Assembly: GCA_035610365.1 (NCBI GenBank)
Contig: CM069439.1
Span: forward strand, 17,249,533-17,313,532
Direction of reading: 5' to 3'
DNA: 64,000 nt
Origin: Aquatica leii
Taxonomy: Eukaryota; Arthropoda; Insecta; Coleoptera; Lampyridae
A model generated the notes under the pieces. It was not told the DNA's origin and searched no databases. It worked only from the letters and a program-made list of their open reading frames with translations. Both the position numbers and the translations under genes were made by a program. The number at the start of each line of letters is the position of its first letter. Within the stretch, counting starts at the first letter, position 1. Below are positions 10,014 to 19,345 of this stretch, piece after piece.

Positions 10014-12134
10014 AAAAACATTAGACATTTTCAAAAATCCGCATTTTTTAAAATTTCAAAATAAAATTTTCAGTTCGAATTTAAAAAAAATATTTTCTCT
10101 TAATATATATTGTGTTGTATATCAAATTAATGGGCATAAAAGCAACAAAATGACTCCACTGCCATCTCTCTAAGTCAACTAGGAGAGCTACAATTATAAT
10201 TTTCAAAAAGTCGGTCTAGCATTTTTTGAGAACTATACATAGCTCTAAATCCTAAACGGGTAAATATTTTTTAACAAAATTTTATATTTTTCTTAGTTTT
10301 GACTAAGAATACAAGTGTGCAAAGTTTCAACCAAATCTGAGGTAGCGAAAAAAATCCTTGTGTTGATTTGCCATGGACTGACCCGTACGTTGCTTTCTAA
10401 CTCCTAATTTAATTGAAATTTCTATTTTCAATGAACTACATTACTTTACAGAAATCGTTCTTCAAATAGTAAATGTTTCAATTTACCAAGGTAACAAATT
10501 ATATACTTATATCGTAATAAAAGAGGGAATATTATGTATGTAAAAAGCCCATTTTAAATTAGATTTACAGTTCAGTTATCTGTTAACCCAATTGCACCCC
10601 AAAACAAAAAAACCCTTTTATTAAGGGTTGTCAAAAATAGGACAACCAGCTTTTAAATATAAAAAAGTCTCTTAAAGTCACTTCAATTCCCGCCAAGTTT
10701 CCTGTAATCTTAAAAAAAATCCCTTCCAGAACGTAAAAATATTCAAAAATCTTTGCAGTTTTAAAAATTCCTGAAAATCCTTGTAGATTTCCAAAAATAT
10801 CCAAGAATCCCCAAAAATCTACAAAGGTTTTCAGAAATCCCCAAAATCTTTGAAGATTTTTAAAAATCTTCAAAAACCTTTTGAAATCCTAAAAACACCA
10901 AAAAATCTGGAAAGATTTCAAATCTGTGTACACATTTTGGGTAAGTTAACCACCCCTCGGTAAGACATTTGTAGACCATAATATAAAGCAATCTTTTTTT
11001 CCTGTCAGGTAAAGATATAATGAATTTCGATGTAGTATTAAAACTTAGTGCTAATCGCGTAACAAATTTATTAGAAAATTAACCAGAAAGTCAAGCAACA
11101 AGACAATTTTTGCTCATTATACGATATGATGCATTCTTAGACAAAGAAATAGATGTTTTGAAAAGAGTGTATTTAGTCTGATACACTATATTCTTTCTGA
11201 GATTATAGAAGCAGTGGTTGACGTGCAATAATTTTAATGTAACTAAGAATTTTATAACTCAATCTACCTATGCATGTATAGAGTTGAACGGGCATGGTCT
11301 ATTACTTCAATTAGAAAAATGCAAGGAACTTCACGAAAGCCATATGTTCCTTCCATGGTTGTACAGTATTCAACCCTGCCAAAAAATATTTAGACAAACC
11401 CGATCTATGACGACTACATACTCTACCATGGTTAACCAGAGTTTGTCAGATATACTAAGAAGATTGAACTGTATAAAAGTAATTAATGATGTTACCAATG
11501 ATTTAGGTAGGTAACAAACATAACTTTTGGGAGTTTACATAAAATTAGTAATTTTTTCAGGCGACACTTTCTGTTTTCCCCGTGAAGTAAACAATCATTT
11601 AGAATCGAGAGCAAATGTTCATGAAATTCCATCCACTTTTACAATAATTTGTACATTAGAAAATGCCAAACAGGCCAGGACGCCACTGCTTTCGGAATAA
11701 TTTTGAATTTTTGTTTTAAATTTTGAAGAAACTTGAAGTTATTTTTTGATACTTTTGTATAGGTGTACTTACTTATATAATGGGAGCAAACTAATTGTTT
11801 TTTTTTACATTAACGTTAAAAATAATAAAAATCTAAAGTTTGAAAGATGTTGTTTTTTACTTTTTAGAATTAACAATAATTGTTTCTGAAATGAGGTATC
11901 CAGACAACGTTCCTGTAATCTTTATACTTAGTACACCAAACAGTGTTAATGATTGCATTTCGTGACAGTAATTGCCAGTCAGAACTAATAAATGGAAATC
12001 ATAAGCAATGAATGGCAGTCAAAGCAATCAATGGCAGTACCTAATTCTAATTATTGGCAGTCATGGCAGTAAACACAATTTTTAGAAGTATTTGGCAATA
12101 CCTGTACACTATTTTGTCAGTGGTTGACCCCTCG
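10014..12134 (+). repeat. 3' segment of the element, first copy of a 2.1-kb duplication
   Basis: It starts at acattagacattttcaaaaa and ends at the right TIR gacccctcg. It is nearly identical to 13063-15165 over long stretches, for example around cggtctagcattttttg and ccaaggtaacaaattatatac. It carries the 3' exons of the accessory gene. At its end the TIR is followed by ctaaaacc, and no matching left end with that flank exists in the window. This TIR therefore looks like part of an internal duplication rather than an independent insertion. Confidence 0.85.
10655..10935. repeat. Degenerate AAAATC/CCAAAAATC repeat
   Basis: Dense irregular copies of caaaaatc, ccaaaaatc and tgaaaatcc. On the other strand it reads as an apparent 80-residue frame rich in Phe, Gly and Lys, which is an artefact of the repeat and not a gene. 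Confidence 0.7.
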
Positions 12135-13062
12135 CTAAAACCCATACTAACGAAAAGTCAACCAAAGATTAATATTTTAATGGGCACAAAGTTCACCCTT
12201 ACTAACCAGAACAGCAAGGGAAGATATCATTTGTGAGTGTTCTACCAGAGCACAGAAGACTAAACGCATGTTTGAATACAATAATAGAAACACTGTTCAG
12301 TTATAGTTGTGTTTCTCTTCTAATCCAGAACCTAGAAGAAAAACCAAGACCTCGAAAGAAATATAAAGGCAAAATTAAAAAAAAAAAAAAAAGAAACTGC
12401 CGAAACAAAAAGCAAGAGAACAAACAATGCGTTTTTTTTATGTAGTCAGTAGGTAGATAATTAAGAAGAAGAAATATTCACTAGGTTATGGATAAAAAAG
12501 AGACGTTTTTACATAAATATGAGTACAGACGGCGTAGATGAATTCATCAAAGCTAAACGAACGAAAAGTAATGGTCAAAATCACTACCAATAACAAAAAT
12601 ACATCAAGCAGAAACGCCACTGTCATCTGTAAGCCGTGGTATAGTAGTTATCTGAACATTTTTCAGAACGCCTTGAGATAGAAGTCTGAAAATAGTAAAA
12701 CGACACCGACAAAATCTTCTGAAATTCATAGCAGAATGAAAAATTAATTTAAGAATGGCAAAGGCAAAGTCACAGTGCCTTTGTGTGTATTTAAATGGTC
12801 ACTGTAGACTATATAACTTAATAGTGTTAATTGTGGTTGTTATCCTCACCTTTTTATCATAATCCAAATACCATTAAAATTTTGCAAAAACCAGATCAGA
12901 AACCTGCTGAAAAGAGAGAAGAAGCATAAACCTTATTTTTGAAACATGAAAGAAACCAAAAGATCTCTGGCGAATAATAAATCTTGTAAAAAAGTTTGTG
13001 TCTAAAATCGCAACATAACATGTAAAAAAGATTAACCGAATTTTAGAAAATAAATACACAAT
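12135..13062. other. Linker between the two 3' copies
   Basis: Not part of the duplication. It has short frames only. One, 12233-12445, ends in a Lys-rich run coded by an A tract (PRPRKKYKGKIKKKKK), and another region near 12490-12560 is open for about 25 codons. No family recognised. It could be remnant 5' sequence of a second element copy whose left end was lost. Confidence 0.45.
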
Positions 13063-13729
13063 AAAAAAACATTAGACATTTTCAAAAATACGCATTTTTT
13101 AAAATCTCAAAATAAAATTTTCAGTTCGAATTTGAAAAAAATATTTTCTCTTAATATATATTGTGTTGTATATCAAATTAATGGACATAAAAGTAACAAA
13201 ATGACTCCACTGCCATCTCTCTAAGTCAACTAAGAGAGCTACAATTATAATTTTCAAAAAGTCGGTCTAGCATTTTTTGCGTTTTTTGAGAACTATACAT
13301 AGCTCTAAATCCTAAACAGGTAAATATTTTTTAACAAAATTTTATATTTTTCTTAGTTTTGACTAAGACTACAAGTGTGCAAAATTTCAACCAAATCTGA
13401 GGTAGTGAAAAAAATCCTTGTGTTGATTTGCCATGGACTGACCCGTACGTTGCTTTCTAACTCCTAATTTAATTGAAATTTCTATTTTCAATGAACTACA
13501 TTACTTTACAGAAATCGTTCTTCAAATAGTAAATGTTTCAATTTACCAAGGTAACAAATTATATACTTATATCGTAATAAAAGAGGGAATATTATGTATG
13601 TAAAAAGCCCATTTTAAATTAGATTTACAGTTCAGTTATCTGTTAACCCAATTGCACCCCAAAACAAAAAAACCCTTTTATTAAGAGTTGTCAAAAATAG
13701 GACAACCAGCTTTTAAATATAAAAAAAGT

Positions 13730-13990
13730 CTCTTAAAGCCACTTAAATTCCCGCCAAATCTCCTGTAATCTTAAAAAAAATCCCTTTCAAAACGTAAAAA
13801 TATTCAAAAATCTTTGCAGTTTTAAAAATTCCTGAAAATCCTTGTAGATTTCCAAAAATATTCAAGAATCCCCAAAAATCTACAAAGGTTTTCAGAAATC
13901 CCCAAAATCTGAAGATTTTCAAAAATCTTCAAAAACCTTTTGAAATCCTAAAAACACCAAAAAATCTGGAAAGATTTCAAATCTGTGTAC
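13730..13990. repeat. Degenerate AAAATC repeat, second copy
   Basis: Duplicate of the 10655-10935 array, with the same order of words and a few length differences. Confidence 0.65.
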
Positions 13991-14057
13991 ACATTTTGGA
14001 GAAGTTAACCACTCCTCGGTAAGACATTTGTAGACCATAATATAAAGCAATCTTTTT

Positions 14058-14745
14058 TTCCTGTCAGGTAAAGATATAATGAATTTCGATATAGTATTAA
14101 AACTTAGTGCTAATCGCGTAACAAATTTATTAGAAAATTTACCAGAAAGTCAAGCAACAAGACAATTTTTGCTCATTATACGACACATTTTGAATGCATT
14201 CTTAGACAAAGAAATAGATGTTTTGAAAAGAGTGTATTTAGTATGATACACTATATTCTTTCTGAGATTATGGAAGCACTCAATCTACCTATGCATGTAT
14301 AGAGCTGAACGGGCATGGTTTATTACTTCAATTAGAAAAATGCAAGGAACTTCACGAAAGCCATATGGAACATTCCATGGTTGTACAGTAGTCAACCCTG
14401 CCAAAAAATATTTAGACAAACCCGATCTATGACGACTACATACTCTACCATGGTTAACCAGAGTTTGTCAGATATACTAACAAGATTGAACTGTATAAAA
14501 GTAATTAATGATGTTACCAATGATTTAGGTAGGTAACAAACATAACTTTTGGGCGTTTACATAAAATTATCAATTTTTTCAGGCGACTCTTTCTGTTTTC
14601 CCCGTGAAGTAAACAATCATTTAGAATCGGGAGCAAATGTTGTTCATGAAATTCCATCCACTTCTACAAGAATTGGTACATTAGAAAATGCCGAACAAGC
14701 TGCTAGACAGGACGCCACTGCTTTCGGAATAATTTTGAATTTTTG
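14058..14745 (+). pseudogene. 3' exons of the accessory gene, duplicated copy
   Basis: After the cctgtcag acceptor the frame reads LSANRVTNLLENLPESQATR. This copy lacks the in-frame stop that interrupts the first copy at the same spot. A deletion near 14278 removes the sequence before QSTYACIELN. The 54-bp GT-AG intron (14529-14582) is conserved. The last exon is intact to a natural stop (FCFPREVNNHLESGANVV, ending AFGIILNF), and shows what the first copy has lost. Confidence 0.6.
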
Positions 14746-15165
14746 ATTTAAATATTGAAGAAACTTGAAGTTATTTTTTGATATTTTTGTATAGGTATGC
14801 TTACTCATATAATGGGAGCCAACTGATTTTTTTTTTTATATTAACGTTAAAAATAATAAAAGTCTAAAGTTTGAAAGTTGTTGTTTTTTACTTTTTAAAA
14901 TTAACAATAATTGTTTCTGAAATGAGGTATCCAAACAACGTTCCTGTAATCTTTATACTCAGTACACCAAACAGTATTAATAATTGCATTTCGTGACAGT
15001 AATTGCCAGTCAGAACTAATAAATGGAAATCATAAGCAATGAATGGCAGTCAAAGCAATCAATGGCAGTACCTAATTCTAATTATTGGCAGTCATGGCAG
15101 TAAACACAATTTTTGGAAGTATTTGGCAATACCTGTACACTATTTTGTCAGTGGTTGACCCCTCG

Positions 15166-15173
15166 CATATGAC
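15166..15173. repeat. 8-bp target-site duplication, right copy
   Basis: catatgac, identical to 2640-2647 and directly following the right TIR of the 12.5-kb element. Confidence 0.93.
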
Positions 15174-15789
15174 TTAGACATCTGGTACCGCAGACTGCGA
15201 CATACCGACATTATCAGGAAATTGGCATCCCTACATTCCCTCGTACGATCCTCGAAGCATATCGTACTGTTCCTAACGTTCCTTTTGCGTTGTGGCAAAA
15301 TATCCCCCTCTGAATCTCCTATTGCAGGAAATATACTGCTCCAAAGTTCTTGTCAAAGCTGGCACATGCACATCCTTAGACAGCAAGTTTCGATCGCAGA
15401 TTTTCCTTCCTTTTTGGGCTTCAAACGTCATCTCAAGACATTAAACTTGAATGAATGGCAGCGGCAGTATGATACATCCGGTAAAGGACGTAACGCCTTG
15501 ATTCCGAATATCAAAGACTGGATCAACATATCCCATAGCCCAGGTCGAGCGGCTGTCCAAATTCTCACATCTGAAACGCATTAGCGTTGATGACGACCAG
15601 TGCTTATCGTGTGGTGTTCCTTACACTCCGTCACATAAGATTCTCGCCTGTCGGGAGTTCGATGAAGACCGGAGTACCCTAAGAACCCAAATCAAGCGGT
15701 ATCCCGTTTCCCCTGAGTATATCCTTAAACTATTATCCGACGTCAATGTACTCATTGCGTCCGCTAGAAGAGTCAAAACGTAAATCAGA
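15166..15789 (+). pseudogene. R1/I-like LINE, 3' part
   Basis: Continuation of the LINE from 2639. DLDIWYRRLRHTDIIRKLASL is the post-RT thumb region, with a frameshift near 15235. Then comes LGFKRHLKTLNLNEWQRQYD and a C-terminal zinc-finger-like motif CLSCGVPYTPSHKILAC (about 15600-15655; C-x2-C-x8-H-x4-C). Reading ends near 15783 (SARRVKT). A terminal CCHC of this type is usual in R1, I and related clades. The order matches the left half exactly, supporting one LINE split by the insertion. Confidence 0.8.
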
Positions 15790-16149
15790 GTCTAATTTAG
15801 TTTATTTTTGCCTGGCATGATGATTATTTTTAGTTAACTAACACTTTCAGTTTTTTTTAGTTGTAGTTGTCTTGACTAACTGGCCTCATCCCCGTCTATT
15901 AAAACATCGTATGCTTTTCCCGCCTACTTGGTTTTCAGCCTGACATGGTTTGGTGGGTCCACATCCTCCTCAGAAATACCAAAAGATGACATTCCACTTG
16001 ACAGTTTTAAATAAGTAGTAGATAATTAAGTTTCGAAAAATGCTGCTAACGCTTTAAAAATACACTGTTTAAAATCTTATTTGAAAAAGTAATTACAAGA
16101 ATTATTCAAAATGTTCACCGTTTTTTCTAAACAAAGAAATAATAAAAAT
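15790..16149. other. Probable LINE 3' tail and flank
   Basis: No coding motif. The first part, to about 15960, is probably the 3' untranslated region of the LINE. No poly-A tail is evident. Confidence 0.4.
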
Positions 16150-16900
16150 TTAACGTCTTGTCTCACGATTAATGAAACAACAAACGGCGATAATTATAAT
16201 AAAATCTTGTAGATCTAGTGGGTTCGTCTTATAAACGATTGATTTTATGTGGCCCCATGAAAAGAAATCTAGCGGAGTCAAATCAGACAATCGCGATAGC
16301 CACTCGATTGTTCCTCTACGACCAATCTGATTTCCTGGCCACTGTCTAGATGGCACGGTATAGTGCGGTGGAGCACCATCTAGTTAAAGGTGAAGCATCT
16401 TACAAAGTTTGCAATGTAAGCTTTCTATTCAGAAACAAAAGTCCAACAATTTTATCTCCTAGATAGCCAACATGTAGTTTCTGGGGATATTGAGTGTAAT
16501 TATCCCAATAACAACTATTTTGTTTGTTGACCTGTCCGTTTAAAAAAAAATTGCATTCATCAGAAACACAGATGTTTTTTAAAATGTTAGGATATTGTTC
16601 AAGTGTTTCAATCATATTTTCACAAAACAGAATGATTCTATCAGGATCATCGTCCCCTAGTTCTTGAAAAATGTGCATTTTGTAAGGAAAAAACTTATGT
16701 GCTTTTCAGACTCGGATTCATGTGACACTCCAGTTAGATCTGCATCTTTGCAAAGCGACGTTGTTGAACACATGGCAACTTAACCCAAAATTTCAATTTC
16801 CACTCCTTCATCTAGAATCCTTGGCTGCTTTACCTTGATATTTGCTACAAAACCAGTGGCTTTAAATTTACAATGTCGAACTTGACTATTTTACTAACAG
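16150..16900 (-). pseudogene. Tc1/mariner-superfamily transposase relic
   Basis: Read on the minus strand: a helical segment (QELGDDDPDRIILFCENM, from 16665 down), then the first catalytic block ICVSDECNFFLNGQVNKQNSC (Asp in SDE), HTQYPQKL-like and a Gly-rich strand. After a gap come GNQIGRRGTIEWLSRLSDLTPLDFFSWGHIKS (about 16340-16230), where the DLTPLDFFxWG block holds the third acidic residue. This wording is typical of the insect IS630-like group with an LTPLDF motif rather than SPDLNPIE. The second catalytic Asp region (QDGAPPH type) is missing or deleted near 16385. No TIRs recognised. Confidence 0.72.
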
Positions 16901-17644
16901 ACTAACAGACGTAATACGATATTGGCCGCTGCGTTGTAATGAAGGAGTCACTCGTTAGTGAAATTGTTTTTTTTCGTGTTTTGTGATTTAAAAGACACTA
17001 TTGCATTGATAATTTCAATTCTTTATGCTTTAAATTTGATGTAATGTTTCAATAAATTATTTAGAAATTTGAAAATCGATTTATGACATTCTTAAGACAA
17101 TTTTGAACCGTTCAATAAAAGTTTGAACGAATTTTTCCTTCTGAGAATTACACAAACGTTTAGATGCACTATTAAAAAAAAGTCAATGAAAGGAACTATT
17201 GAACATATTACCGGTTATTTGGCGATAGATTGAGAAGTAGTAAATAAAGAAGTAAAAAAGTCAAAAAACCTCGAAGAAAACAGGAAATATTTAAAAGCTT
17301 TTGCAATCTTTCTGGTAAGGCGCAAAACTAATTTATTGCTAACAGCATAGAAGAACAGCCAAAAAGCGTTGAAAAATTACGCAGAAAGAAAAACACGAAG
17401 AGCAGGAGAAAATATACTAGAAAGTACTACATGATAACTGACTCCAACAGAATAGAAGTGTGTCAAATTATGTTTCAAAATACTTTAAGTTTATTACTGA
17501 AAAAAATTAGAGTCTTAAGGGGAAAAATAATTTTCGTGTCAAATATTTGCCCATCAGATGGTCGTGGTAAACACAAAAATCACCAGAAGAATATAAAGAT
17601 GAAATCAGATTACACATAAAGATGTTTCCTACATATAGAAGCCA

Positions 17645-17652
17645 TTATTTTA
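17645..17652. repeat. 8-bp target-site duplication of the foldback element, left
   Basis: ttatttta, repeated exactly at 21882-21889 on the other side. Confidence 0.92.
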
Positions 17653-17865
17653 ACCGGTGTGAAGTTAGCCATAGATTTCAGCCATAGAAGTTAATTTCCA
17701 GTTTCACATCTTAAAAACGAATTAGAACTATTACAAAGTGTTATTTCATTCAATACTGTTACTAAATAATAAAAACAATCATTATTTATTAATATTTAAA
17801 AAAAACTTTTTTTTAACAACTTTCACAGATAAAACCATTTCCTGCATTAACGCTTATTTTTCACA

Positions 17866-18455
17866 ATGACGTGCAATTCTGATTTTTCTGCAAATTCACG
17901 TACGTATAGAATATGCATTAATAAACAACATATCAAAAAATTAGGATGTAGTTATTTCTATAATTAAAAATAATTCGATTCAAAGTTGGGCTTGCGCGGC
18001 ACGATGCTAAACGCTAACAGCACCAAATTAAAGTCGTTTTTTTGCAATGACGTGCAATTCTGATTTTTCTGCAAATTCACATACGTATAGAAAATGCATT
18101 AATAAACAACTTATCAAAAAATTAGGATGTAGTTATTTCTATAATTAAAAATAATTCGATTCAAAGTTGGGCTTGCGCGGCACGATGCTAAACGCTAACG
18201 GCACCAAATTAAAGTCGTTTTTTTGCAATGACGTGCAATTCTGATTTTTCTGCAAATTCACATACGTATAGAAAATGCATTAATAAACAACATATCATAA
18301 AATTAGGATGTAGTTATTTCTATAATTAAAAATAATTCGATTCAAAGTTGGGCTTGCGCGGCACGATGCTGAATGTTAACGGCACCTAATTAAAGTCGTT
18401 TTTTCGCAATGACGTGCAATTCTGATTTTTCTGCAAATTTACAAACATATAGAAT
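17866..18455 (-). repeat. 181-bp satellite, left inverted arm
   Basis: Three complete units and part of a fourth, marked by tgacgtgcaattctg at about 17871, 18050, 18230 and 18411. Orientation is opposite to the right arm. The last unit diverges after caaatttacaaac. Confidence 0.93.
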
Positions 18456-18490
18456 AGTATATTAAAACACAAGTTACAGAATGAACGCGC

Positions 18491-18561
18491 TTCAATCACG
18501 AGACCGAGTTTCATACACGAGCCGCGCAGCGGCGAGTTTATGAAGCGGTCGAGTGATTGAA
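18491..18561. repeat. GC-rich imperfect hairpin in the foldback core
   Basis: ttcaatcac and its complement gtgattgaa bracket a 71-bp stretch with near-palindromic ccgcgcagcgg at its centre. It is strikingly GC-rich against the AT-rich surroundings. It could be a captured miniature element or a cruciform-forming site. Confidence 0.7.
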
Positions 18562-19069
18562 ACTATTCTATGACGTGTGCTTTATACTATTTTCTCTATT
18601 TTGATACAATATTTAATATTTTTCGTATAAGTTTAATTTTAAAACAACATTGGGAAACTTTTATATTTTATTGAATTGGCAACACTTACACTCTGACATA
18701 TTGAAATTTATGTGTTAACCTAAAATTTCATACAAAATTATCTCTATACCTTTATAAGTAAACAACTTTGAATTAGTAAAACATTTTTATTTTATTTTGG
18801 AATCAAAATTTGAGTTTTAAGTGTTAAGGTCCAATAATTTCGATTTCTTTTTCATGTAACGTCAACTTACAATGCAGAGATACCAACTTTGAAAAAACTA
18901 ATATTACTAAAATTCGTGTAAGAATTTGCTTAATCTTACACGGATTTTAATGTAAGAATCGCTAATTCTCATGTCGAAATAGAGAATAAGCATATATAAT
19001 GCAAGAAATTTGTGTGCTTGGCTAAAACATTACGGTATAGTGGTAGAAAATAGTACAAAAGGAGGATAG

Positions 19070-19345
19070 ACATTTCAGAATTTAAAAAAAGAGATACACC
19101 ACAAAGCTATTAGCAAACCAATATTAATCATTTGTGGTATAAATGATGTACGAAAAATAAAAACCATAACAAAATTTAAATCTACAGTACGTCTCGTTTT
19201 CAAAAAACTTAGAGTAACCGGTAAAAAAGTATATTATACTGAAATAACTCCAACTATGCACCAAAAAAAAGTAATAGAAAAAAAGTCAAAATATTTAATA
19301 ACTGCAAGTCATTGCGAAAAAACGACTTTAATTTGGTGCCGTTAG
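19070..19345 (+). pseudogene. Short SGNH-hydrolase-like relic in the foldback core
   Basis: An open stretch of 91 codons, with no strong start, reads KPILIICGINDVRKIKTIT, then FKKLRVTGKKVYYTEITP. The hydrophobic strand followed by G-x-N-D resembles block III of SGNH/GDSL hydrolases, where Gly and Asn form the oxyanion hole. The following helix-strand fits that fold. The end of the frame (from about 19306) is satellite sequence, so the true C-terminus with the catalytic Asp/His is gone. SGNH domains occur in ORF1 of some LINEs, a possible source. The call rests on about 60 residues. Confidence 0.35.

Larger units (their letters stand above)
7200..11712 (+). pseudogene. Accessory gene of the 12.5-kb element, multi-exon
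   Basis: A decayed gene belonging, as far as I recall, to an uncharacterised protein family common in insect repeats. Readable parts: 7212-7523 (RYETLCANLKNALPS, ending in an acidic/aromatic stretch), 7530-7708 (VKRFSSDADPRCLKVMK), exon 7733-7925 after a tttcttttag acceptor (TYIQDTVYIGTKLKTR, GQKYVSPEHIEVLIEKYPKD), exon 11009-11506 (FFLRLWK region, then CIELNGHGLLLQLEKC and IFRQTRSMTTTYSTMVNQSL) and a last exon from 11561 (FCFPREVNNHLES). Introns: 7926-11008 (GT-AG, phase 1, splicing to a Gly codon) and 11507-11560 (GT-AG, 54 bp). The large intron contains a DDE-transposase relic on the same strand. Several frames carry stops, including TGA where the family has Trp before the FLRLW segment. 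Biochemical role unknown. Confidence 0.6.
2648..15165 (+). mobile_element. 12.5-kb TIR DNA transposon with nested copy
   Basis: The element is bounded by inverted repeats, CGAGGGGTCAACCAC on the left and GTGGTTGACCCCTCG on the right, with an 8-bp target duplication catatgac. Inside each end, ggcaatacctgtaca and many ggcagtca words occur in the same orientation at both ends, so they are direct rather than inverted. Contents from left to right: a 5' coding relic (3370-3510, continued at 5919-6296), an inserted smaller relative (3519-5910), an accessory gene in several exons (7200-11700), a DDE-type transposase relic within that gene's large intron (8440-9990), and a second copy of the 3' 2.1 kb (13063-15165). 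Length, TIR and 8-bp duplication fit a cut-and-paste element. I do not assign a superfamily. All genes are broken, so it is not autonomous. Confidence 0.85.
13063..15165 (+). repeat. 3' segment of the element, second copy
   Basis: Direct copy of 10014-12134 offset by about 3.05 kb, ending in the TIR that bounds the whole 12.5-kb element. Differences are small indels and point changes, plus a deletion in the accessory exon near 14278. Both copies share the TGA before the FLRL segment, so that stop predates the duplication. Confidence 0.85.

Noticed and set aside
10631..10873. 80-residue Phe/Gly-rich protein on the minus strand
   Set aside because: Entirely produced by the degenerate AAAATC repeat. 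It has no start context or conservation, and is disrupted in the duplicated copy.
10960..10975. Additional TIR of the 12.5-kb family (aaccacccctcgg)
   Set aside because: It resembles the TIR by chance, but lacks the terminal sequence, adjacent subterminal words and a duplication. The other copy at 13995-14010 is further diverged.
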